Shown: in pieces, positions 1 through 4,156 of the stretch
Numbering within the stretch: position 1 is the stretch's first letter
Layout: the number at the start of each line of letters is the position of its first letter
Assembly (NCBI GenBank): GCA_030043435.1
Contig: JASHXR010000074.1
Coordinates: forward strand, 1-6,700
Direction of reading: 5' to 3'
Source: Microcaldota archaeon
Lineage (GTDB): Archaea > Micrarchaeota > Micrarchaeia > Micrarchaeales > CABMGC01
DNA: 6,700 bases
Notes under the pieces: model-generated
Database searches by the model: none
The model's input: the letters and a program-made list of their open reading frames with translations, nothing else
Told to the model about the DNA's origin: nothing
Made by a program: the position numbers and the translations under genes

Positions 1-174
1 GGAGGCGTGCCTGCGGAGAGGAGATACCTCTTCGGCACGCACCTCATCCTGCCGAAATCAGACTACATGTTCGCCTATGACCCAGACGGCCATGACACCC
101 CGCTTAGGCAGCTCTCAGGGCAGCACGGCGGGCTCTCTGCTGACGAGATGTACATACCTGCGATACTCTACTGA
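1..174 (+). CDS. C-terminal end of an alkaline-phosphatase-superfamily-like protein (5' truncated)
   Basis: The reading frame is open from base 1 to a TGA at 172-174, giving the last 57 residues of a protein whose start lies outside the window. The tail reads ..YLFGTHLILPKSDYMFAYD.. and ends GQHGGLSADEMYIPAILY. The H-G-G-L-S-x-[DE]-E-M-x-[IV]-P pattern near the C-terminus is what I know from the alkaline phosphatase superfamily (type I phosphodiesterase/nucleotide pyrophosphatase and PglZ-like members), where the histidine is a metal ligand. If so, this is a metal-dependent phospho- or phosphodiester hydrolase; the substrate cannot be told from the tail. The stop codon abuts that of the leftward Fic gene with no intervening base. 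Codon use (ATA, AGG, CTC) matches the neighbours. The frame is certain to be coding; the family call rests on a short motif. Confidence 0.62.
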   Translation, partial: GGVPAERRYLFGTHLILPKSDYMFAYDPDGHDTPLRQLSGQHGGLSADEMYIPAILY

Positions 175-2184
175 TCAGGAGGTGAGTCTCCTGCGGACCG
201 CAGGCGCCTCGGCGCCCCTTGCCAGCGGCTTTAGCCTTTCCATCTCGCTGGCGTGGTTGGAGTGCTTCCCGTTGGTCACCGCGTCTATCAGGTGCGGGAC
301 GATGTTGTAGAGGCTCGCGTGGTCGCTTATCCCCTCCTGCGCCGCCTGTATCTCATTGAGCTTCTCTATCACCTGCTCCTTGGGGAGTTCGCTCCTCGCG
401 AGTATAAGCGCGAGCGTGAAGTTGAACCTCTCGTCGCCCAGCGGCCTGTAATGGCTTAGATGCGTCAGGTCGCCGTTGCCGATCTCATGGGCGATGACCA
501 GGGCCAGGGCCACATTCTCCATGATGTCCCGCCCCTCCCCTATGCCTGCGCCGTACCGCTCCGAGAGATACCCGAACCCGCGCTCGCGGCCGAGCAGGTA
601 GAGCGCGAACGCCCTGTCGGTGCTTGGGAAGGCCCCTGTGCCGATCAGCCTCTCCAACAGCGGCACGTATGCGTTGTTGATGTTGTCCTTGCCGCTGAGC
701 TCCCCCAGCACTATCATCCTTACATAGCTGTCTTCCGACGCCCATCTCGTGAGCGCTGCGGCTATGTTGTCTGATGAGTTTATCTTGCCAGTCCTGCTTA
801 CCTCCTCTATCGTGGCCTTGATGACCTCCTTTGGCTCCTCCCTCAGCCTGTTCCCTACGATATCGAGCACATCGGATTCGGAGCCATACGCGACTGTAGC
901 GTGGTAGCCCCTGATCCTGAGATTCCTGCTAGGGTGGTCCAGAAGCGACTTGAGCGTGTCTATCGAGCGTGACGAGTCGACGTTCCGCAGGTAGACGCCG
1001 ATGGCGCAGTTCACCCCTATGTCCTCGTGCCACTCTGACACGGCCTCCATTATCCTCTCGTCAGATACGCCGTTCTTGCCAAGCACCCCTATCGCAGCTA
1101 TCCTGGTGTAGTACCCGCCAGTCAGCGCAGCTGCCCTGAGCTCAGGCAGATAAGCCTTTAGGTTGACCTCTTCCATGACGCGCACTGCAAGCGCCCTCGT
1201 CCTGTCGTCACCCTGCTCGAAAGCCTCCCTGAGCACCCAGCTGTCGACGCCGCCTCTCAATGAGAGCCAGAGCGCCGAGTGTATGAGCCCCGTGTCCCCC
1301 TCCTTGCCCAGCTTGTAAAGCGTCTCTATGTCGCCTATGAGCCGGTCTCTCCCAATGGCATCAGCGGATAGCAGCAATGAGTCCCTGATACCAAGCGCGT
1401 ACGGGTTTGCGGTCTCTATCTTCTTCATATGCTCGAGAAACTCGCCATTCAGCACGTCCTTCCCGATCATGGCGACCACCATGTTTGGTATGAACGCGCC
1501 CCCATAGCCGGAGAACTGGGATACATCCTGGCTCCATACGAAGAAGTCGAGGTTCTTGGGCATGCTCGTAATCATCATCGGCCTCAGGCCGTTCTTTAGC
1601 AGGTACGTGTTGGTTATCGTTCTAGCCGTCCTGCCATTGCCCTCGTCGAACGGGTGCAGCTCTATAAACTTCAGGAAGAAGTCGGATGCGTTGACCAGGG
1701 CCTCGGCATCGGAGCCCGTCTTCCTATTGAGTATGCTCGCAACCCCGGCCAGCCTCTCCTCTACCTCTGCTGAAGGCACTGTGATGAACGTCCCTGTCCT
1801 CCCCACCTTGACCCGCCATGCCCTGTAGTCGGTCCATGAGTACATGCCCGTGGTGCCCTCGAGCGCGTATCTCCTCACGGCAAGCAGCCTGTCTGCTGTC
1901 ACCTCGCTGTCGAAGAAGTCATCCATGAACCTCGAGAGCTTGCCCATGTTGATAAGCTGTATGTAGTCCTGGAACGCGCTGTCTTTGTCGTCGATGTTGC
2001 CGTTTGAGATGAGGCTCCTCGCGTCATGGGTCTGGGAGTCCTGCCTTGAATAGAAGACGCCCTTGAAGATGCCGTCGGTTATCGCAGAGAGCGTCTCCTC
2101 CTCACGCCCATTCTTCACCCTCAGGTGCCTTACAACGTCAAGCTCGTCAAGGGCCTTCGCGTACTGGTCCAATGGGTCTTCCAT
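175..2184 (-). CDS. Fic-domain protein (probable AMP-transferase) with C-terminal HEAT-like alpha-solenoid
   Basis: Starting at the ATG at 2184 the protein is 669 residues. The Fic core spans about residues 110-220, with the complete motif HPFDEGNGRTAR at 177-188 (bases 1621-1656); the histidine is the catalytic base and the GNGR loop binds nucleotide phosphates. Fic proteins usually transfer AMP from ATP to a hydroxyl of a target protein. An N-terminal SAITDG (33-38) resembles the class II inhibitory motif [ST]xxxE[GN] but has Asp for Glu. From about residue 285 to 620 runs a series of short amphipathic helices (for example ..TRIAAIGVLG.., ..TRALAVRVMEEV..) typical of HEAT/ARM repeats, probably a target-binding scaffold. 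No signal peptide or membrane segment is seen. Start choice: GAGGT lies 7 bases before ATG 2184. An in-frame GTG at 2271 would add 29 residues and has a TATA-like box 32 bases upstream, so it cannot be excluded, but the extra codons (CGG, TTG) are less typical of the gene. It lies downstream of a co-oriented HAD gene; its target is unknown. Confidence 0.88.
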   Translation of the reverse strand: MEDPLDQYAKALDELDVVRHLRVKNGREEETLSAITDGIFKGVFYSRQDSQTHDARSLISNGNIDDKDSAFQDYIQLINMGKLSRFMDDFFDSEVTADRLLAVRRYALEGTTGMYSWTDYRAWRVKVGRTGTFITVPSAEVEERLAGVASILNRKTGSDAEALVNASDFFLKFIELHPFDEGNGRTARTITNTYLLKNGLRPMMITSMPKNLDFFVWSQDVSQFSGYGGAFIPNMVVAMIGKDVLNGEFLEHMKKIETANPYALGIRDSLLLSADAIGRDRLIGDIETLYKLGKEGDTGLIHSALWLSLRGGVDSWVLREAFEQGDDRTRALAVRVMEEVNLKAYLPELRAAALTGGYYTRIAAIGVLGKNGVSDERIMEAVSEWHEDIGVNCAIGVYLRNVDSSRSIDTLKSLLDHPSRNLRIRGYHATVAYGSESDVLDIVGNRLREEPKEVIKATIEEVSRTGKINSSDNIAAALTRWASEDSYVRMIVLGELSGKDNINNAYVPLLERLIGTGAFPSTDRAFALYLLGRERGFGYLSERYGAGIGEGRDIMENVALALVIAHEIGNGDLTHLSHYRPLGDERFNFTLALILARSELPKEQVIEKLNEIQAAQEGISDHASLYNIVPHLIDAVTNGKHSNHASEMERLKPLARGAEAPAVRRRLTS
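190..216. other. Two overlapping GC-rich inverted repeats at a convergent gene end
   Basis: CCTGCGGACCGCAGG (190-204) can fold with a 5-7 bp stem, and GGCGCCTCGGCGCC (203-216) forms a second inverted repeat overlapping it by two bases. Both lie inside the last codons of the Fic gene, 16-42 bases past the stop of the rightward phosphatase-like gene. They could help end rightward transcription, or be a by-product of GC-rich codons. No T-run follows in either direction, so a classic intrinsic terminator is not supported. Confidence 0.35.
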
Positions 2185-2298
2185 AAGATATACCTCGATT
2201 CTCCGTGCCAACCACGAGTGCCCATTGACAATTGCGTAATCGGATTCTGGTGCGTGCAGTGGGGAGAGCACTACAACAACACTTTCGGCTGTCCAGAT

Positions 2299-2308
2299 TA
2301 ATAAAAGC
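2299..2308 (-). promoter_or_regulatory. TATA-like box upstream of the Fic gene
   Basis: On the minus strand this reads CTTTTATTAA. Its centre lies about 32 bases before the GTG at 2271, the spacing expected for a nearly leaderless transcript, and about 120 bases before the ATG at 2184. It matches the archaeal box A consensus only partly. If it is the real promoter, it argues somewhat for the longer GTG form. Confidence 0.35.
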
Positions 2309-2340
2309 TCGTTTAGCCGATTTGACAGTTGTAAAACTCT

Positions 2341-2356
2341 GGAAAAGGTTTATATA
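2341..2356. promoter_or_regulatory. Strong BRE/TATA element; better match rightward, possibly also a Fic promoter
   Basis: The plus strand has GGAAAAGG followed by TTTATATA at 2349-2356, a near-textbook archaeal BRE plus box A. Read rightward, transcription would begin near 2379 and run antisense into the HAD gene that ends there. Read leftward it gives TATATAAA without an A-rich BRE; that would start an RNA near 2327 and serve the Fic gene with a 56-143 base leader. The TATA core is symmetrical enough that either or both directions could work. Confidence 0.5.
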
Positions 2357-2378
2357 GGTGGGATTGCCTTATTTATGT

Positions 2379-3140
2379 TTAACCCATAGGGCCTGAAAAG
2401 GCCTTTACGACGTCAGATAGGGCTGGGAGCACCATGTCGGGCCCCTCCATCCTCAGATGGATTTCAAGTCCCATACCGCTCAACAGCGCTATTGACATGC
2501 ATCTGGCGTCCTTTGCAGCCCTTACGTCGACCACTGTGTCGCCTACATACGCACTCCTCTCCGGGGCTATTCCAAGCCTGGCGCAGACCAGCCTTATTCC
2601 CTCTCCTGACGGTTTCTTTGACTTGACGTCCTCTATGGTAGCCACTGCGTTGAACTTGTCGAGGAACCAGATGTCCCTCCTTACCGATGCGATGCTCGAA
2701 TTGCTAAAGGTCGCGACCTTATAGCCGCTTTTCAGGAGCCTGTCGATGTTCGTCTCTGAGTCCTGATAGGGCTTCACGAGCTTGCGTGCATCAGAGGAGT
2801 TGAGGAAGAGGTAGTATTCTGACTGGAGCGTCTCGACAGTCGCGTCATCGGACGGGCTTGTGTTCTCGCCGAGTATCCTGTCGATCGCGGGCTCGGCATC
2901 CTGCTGTACGATTATCCTTCCCAGGTCGTCTCCTGACCTAGTGAAGGCGAGGAGGGCCCTGGTACACATCCTCCTATCGTTGTACTTTCCCAACCCAAGC
3001 AGCCTGTAAACGTCGCTGTCCCTGAAGTCGTAGCGGAGCCCGTTCTTCCCGAACGCCTTCCGGAACCCTTCGCCTACGGCTTCCGTGCTGTCCCTGAAGA
3101 CGCCGTCTACATCAAAGATGAACAGCTCAATGTCGTCCAT
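2379..3140 (-). CDS. HAD-superfamily hydrolase, phosphoglycolate-phosphatase-like
   Basis: The 253-residue protein has all four HAD motifs: motif I FDVDGVFRDS, with nucleophile D10 and acid/base D12; motif II ATFSNSS, with S146; motif III Lys around 175-176 (KKPSGEG); and motif IV VGDTVVDVRAAKDA, with D201 and D205 binding Mg2+. A helical cap lies between motifs I and II, as in subfamily I enzymes such as phosphoglycolate phosphatase (Gph) or beta-phosphoglucomutase. Motif I has Val where most members have Thr (DxDGT), which still leaves the catalytic aspartates intact. The likely reaction is phosphate-monoester hydrolysis in the cytoplasm; the substrate is unknown. The ATG at 3140 is chosen because GGTG lies 6 bases upstream and it places motif I at the usual distance from the N-terminus. 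In-frame TTG (3152) and GTG (3149) are alternatives. It lies upstream of and in the same direction as the Fic gene, with its own TATA box near 3251. Confidence 0.85.
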   Translation of the reverse strand: MDDIELFIFDVDGVFRDSTEAVGEGFRKAFGKNGLRYDFRDSDVYRLLGLGKYNDRRMCTRALLAFTRSGDDLGRIIVQQDAEPAIDRILGENTSPSDDATVETLQSEYYLFLNSSDARKLVKPYQDSETNIDRLLKSGYKVATFSNSSIASVRRDIWFLDKFNAVATIEDVKSKKPSGEGIRLVCARLGIAPERSAYVGDTVVDVRAAKDARCMSIALLSGMGLEIHLRMEGPDMVLPALSDVVKAFSGPMG

Positions 3141-3159
3141 GCCAGGCACCAATGCTGCT

Positions 3160-3221
3160 GCGCGCTCCGCGCCATGACGCCGCCTTGGGGGAGCCGCACA
3201 CGAGGCCCGCAGGAGGCGGGC
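3160..3221 (-). other. GC-rich structured 5' leader of the HAD gene
   Basis: If transcription starts about 26 bases past the TATA box at 3247-3255, the HAD mRNA has a leader of roughly 85 bases. It can form GCCCGC-CTCCT-GCGGGC (3205-3221, 6 bp stem, 5-base loop) and a GCGCG/CGCGC hairpin (3160-3172, 3-base loop), the second ending about 20 bases before the start codon. An out-of-frame ATG at 3175 opens a 22-codon reading frame that overlaps the start of the HAD gene. Leader regulation is possible, but the structures may just reflect GC content. Confidence 0.3.
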
Positions 3222-3246
3222 AAGTGGTGTTATGGAATCCGTACCT

Positions 3247-3255
3247 TTTATATAT
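3247..3255 (-). promoter_or_regulatory. TATA box for the leftward HAD gene
   Basis: The minus strand reads AGGAAATATATAAAAG, an A-rich BRE-like stretch running into a TATA core. It is the only clear promoter-like sequence upstream of the HAD gene in the 233-base gap. Rightward it reads TTTTATATA, so it might also fire toward the small gene pair, but a closer box exists for those. Confidence 0.55.
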
Positions 3256-3298
3256 TTCCTACTTAGATTTGTATCGAGAGGAGAAAGCAGGGACAGTT

Positions 3299-3320
3299 TG
3301 CAGGGGGAGAGTTTTGGACT
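3299..3320 (+). repeat. Partial copy of the tRNA-Leu 3' end (att-like direct repeat)
   Basis: These 22 bases match 20 of 22 bases at 4004-4025, the 3' terminal part (acceptor strand and T arm) of the tRNA-Leu gene, in the same orientation. The match begins exactly at the discriminator base of the tRNA and shares the run GCAGGGGGAGAG. The T stem would not form properly here, so this is not a working tRNA end. This is the arrangement left by site-specific integration into a tRNA 3' end, though a decayed tRNA duplicate is an alternative. An imperfect inverted repeat (3271-3278 with 3324-3331; 8 pairs including one G-U) encloses it. Confidence 0.6.
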
Positions 3321-3341
3321 GCGCTTGATACCTAAGGGGCA

Positions 3342-3350
3342 TTTATTTAA
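3342..3350 (+). promoter_or_regulatory. TATA box of the small gene pair
   Basis: TTTATTTAA is centred about 28 bases before the ATG at 3374. With the usual archaeal spacing, transcription would begin within a few bases of the start codon, giving a leaderless or nearly leaderless mRNA. This fits the lack of a Shine-Dalgarno sequence before that ATG. Confidence 0.6.
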
Positions 3351-3373
3351 GCTTTGAATGTGCTATCTCAACC

Positions 3374-3610
3374 ATGCAGATAGAGTTCACTTCACATGCA
3401 TTGGAGCGCATGCACAGGTATGACGTTGACAAAGCAAGCGTAGAAAGGACGCTTGAAGCGCCTGATTCCGTTACCAAAGGGCATACTGAGCGCAGGATAT
3501 ACCAGAGACGGCTGAATGGCCACGTGCTCCGTGTTATAGTAGAAGAGCATAAAAGCTTTCTAGTAGTAATTACTACATACAAGGCGAGAAGTGTTAGGTA
3601 TGATATATAA
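3374..3610 (+). CDS. DUF4258-like small protein, candidate toxin of a TA-type pair
   Basis: A 78-residue protein begins MQIEFTSHALERMHRYDV. The pattern of a short strand, a helix with S-H-A-x-E-R-M near residues 7-13, a second helix ending EAPDSV (28-33), then strands with RIYQRRL (41-47), LRVIVEE (52-58) and FLVVITTYK (62-70), is that of DUF4258 proteins. These are about this size and are often compared with RelE-like small toxins. H8, R12 and the C-terminal ITTYK are the kind of positions conserved in that family. No biochemical activity can be claimed from the sequence. It overlaps the next gene by 11 bases, so the two are surely co-transcribed and probably translationally coupled. The ATG follows a TATA box by about 28 bases with no ribosome site, suggesting a leaderless start. 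GC content is lower than that of the surrounding housekeeping genes. Confidence 0.78.
   Translation: MQIEFTSHALERMHRYDVDKASVERTLEAPDSVTKGHTERRIYQRRLNGHVLRVIVEEHKSFLVVITTYKARSVRYDI
3563..3576. repeat. Perfect 14-bp palindrome at the end of the DUF4258-like gene
   Basis: GTAGTAATTACTAC is a perfect palindrome encoding part of the VVITTY segment, and ends 23 bases before the start codon of the DUF2283-like gene. It could be a binding site for a dimeric regulator, or could fold locally in the mRNA ahead of the second gene. It may also be chance from the codons GTA GTA ATT ACT AC. Confidence 0.4.
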
Positions 3611-3815
3611 GTACGATCCGAAGACAGACATACTTGTGCTGGTCTTGGGCAGTGGCAGTCTCGACTTCGGCGAGCAGAAAGGCAACATAATAACGCACTA
3701 CGACAAGAAGGGCAAGCCGCTTGAGATAGAGATCCTTGAGGCTAGCAAGACCGCTATAAAGATGGTTAGTACCATAATGCGCACAAAGAAGCGCGTTGCA
3801 GTAGCGTCAAACTAA
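3600..3815 (+). CDS. DUF2283-like small protein, candidate antitoxin partner
   Basis: A 71-residue protein begins MIYKYDPKTDILVLVL and continues with ..GNIITHYDKKGKPLEIEILEASK... A YDxxxDxLyI-type start, an acidic middle, then a D-x-x-G-x-x-x-x-x-E-I-L-x-A-S segment are the marks of DUF2283 (here KPLEIEILEAS, 39-49). The C-terminal 20 residues are basic (RTKKRVAV), more so than is usual as far as I recall. The ATG at 3600 fits the family start; a GTG at 3591 would add three residues. There is no ribosome site of its own and the start lies inside the previous gene, so translation probably depends on ribosomes finishing the DUF4258-like gene. DUF2283 genes commonly sit next to DUF4258 genes, which is why an antitoxin-like role is suggested; this is inference from context. 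Confidence 0.75.
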   Translation: MIYKYDPKTDILVLVLGSGSLDFGEQKGNIITHYDKKGKPLEIEILEASKTAIKMVSTIMRTKKRVAVASN

Positions 3816-3883
3816 GATTAAATGGCAGGTAGGAACAGGATGCCTTGTGTTTTATGAAGTATGGATTGCATCTTCTGTAATTG

Positions 3884-3958
3884 GCGCCATGAAATGCTCA
3901 TGGGCGCACGCTTGGGGGTTTCGAAGAGGTCCTCGAAACCTTCGCTCCTTGAAGGTTT
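3884..3958. other. Cluster of three hairpins between the small genes and the tRNA
   Basis: Three inverted repeats lie in 75 bases. First, GCGCCATGA / TCATGGGCGC (3884-3892 with 3898-3907), 9 bp with one bulged G. Second, GGTTTCGA / TCGAAACC (3917-3924 with 3933-3940), a perfect 8 bp stem. Third, AAACCTTC / GAAGGTTT (3936-3943 with 3951-3958), a perfect 8 bp stem. The second and third share bases 3936-3940 and cannot both be complete. On the plus strand TTTATTC follows the third hairpin. The region is downstream of both the rightward small genes and the leftward tRNA, so it may be a two-way terminator, or part of a small structured RNA. The rest of the 188-base gap 3816-4003 shows no gene that I can support. 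Confidence 0.5.
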
Positions 3959-4003
3959 ATTCTGCGGATTTCCGGACCCTACTTTGACGTCGTAAGTCTG
4001 GTG

Positions 4004-4025
4004 TGCAGGGGGAGAGATTTGAACT
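4004..4025 (+). repeat. tRNA-Leu 3' end, intact partner of the direct repeat
   Basis: This is the part of the tRNA gene (acceptor strand and half the T arm) that recurs at 3299-3320 with two mismatches. In the integration reading, this is the end at which the tRNA was restored by the incoming element, and the partial copy at 3299 is the far end. Confidence 0.55.
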
Positions 4026-4089
4026 CTCGCATCCACAAAGGAAACGGGTCCTAAGCCCGCCGCATTTGGCCAGGCTCTGCCACCCCTGC
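4004..4089 (-). tRNA. tRNA-Leu (anticodon UAG)
   Basis: Read on the minus strand, 86 bases fold into a type II (long variable arm) tRNA. The acceptor is GCAGGGG / CCCCTGC with discriminator A. There is T at position 8, a short D stem GCA/TGC with a GG-containing loop, and an anticodon stem GCGGG / CCCGT (one G-U). The loop CTTAGGA gives anticodon TAG (bases 4051-4053). A 15-base variable arm (TCC/GGA stem) precedes the T arm GAGAG-TTCAAAT-CTCTC. There is no intron and CCA is not encoded, so the CCA-adding enzyme must complete it. Leu is indicated by the anticodon and the long variable arm; it reads CUA and, with wobble, other CUN codons. Its promoter is probably the TATA box at 4117-4128. Its 3' end is partly duplicated at 3299-3320. 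Confidence 0.95.
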
Positions 4090-4116
4090 GCCATATGCCA
4101 TTCCTTCCCCTTAGAA

Positions 4117-4128
4117 GGTATTTATACC
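4117..4128. promoter_or_regulatory. Shared bidirectional TATA box between tRNA-Leu and serS
   Basis: GGTATTTATACC consists of GGTAT and ATACC arms around TT, so it reads TATTTATA rightward and TATAAATA leftward. Its centre is 33 bases from the tRNA 5' end and about 35 bases from the serS ATG. With archaeal spacing of about 26-27 bases, the tRNA would start near 4095 (a 6-base 5' extension) and serS near 4149 (an 8-base leader). No other TATA-like sequence is present in the 67-base gap between the two genes. Confidence 0.7.
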
Positions 4129-4156
4129 TGTGTTCACCAAGTATCAGTTGGTAGAG

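Larger units (their letters stand above)
3299..4003. mobile_element. Putative 705-bp tRNA-Leu-associated mini-islet carrying the small gene pair
   Basis: The interval between the partial tRNA end (3299) and the intact tRNA end (4004) holds a promoter, the DUF4258-like and DUF2283-like genes and a hairpin cluster, and nothing else. Hand-counted GC over 3361-3780 is about 47%, well below serS (about 67% in 4561-4620) and the HAD gene (about 55% in 2641-2700). There is no integrase, so it could not move by itself: it would be a remnant or a passenger of an element whose integrase lies elsewhere. This is inferred from the repeat geometry and composition. Confidence 0.4.

Noticed and set aside
1..174. 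Specific assignment of the partial gene to PglZ or another defence system
   Set aside because: The HGGLS..E..xP tail is shared across the alkaline phosphatase superfamily; with only 57 residues a defence role cannot be separated from a housekeeping phosphodiesterase.
460..774. 104-codon plus-strand frame within the Fic gene
   Set aside because: It is entirely antisense to a gene with strong domain evidence and has no ribosome site or recognisable domain.
2375..2389. Tiny frame ATG TTT AAC CCA TAG just after the strong TATA box
   Set aside because: Four codons are too few to support a peptide gene; kept only as part of the antisense promoter observation.
3884..3958. CRISPR or box C/D guide RNA in the hairpin region
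   Set aside because: There are no regularly spaced repeats with spacers, and no C box (RTGATGA) paired with a D box (CTGA) at proper spacing could be seen.
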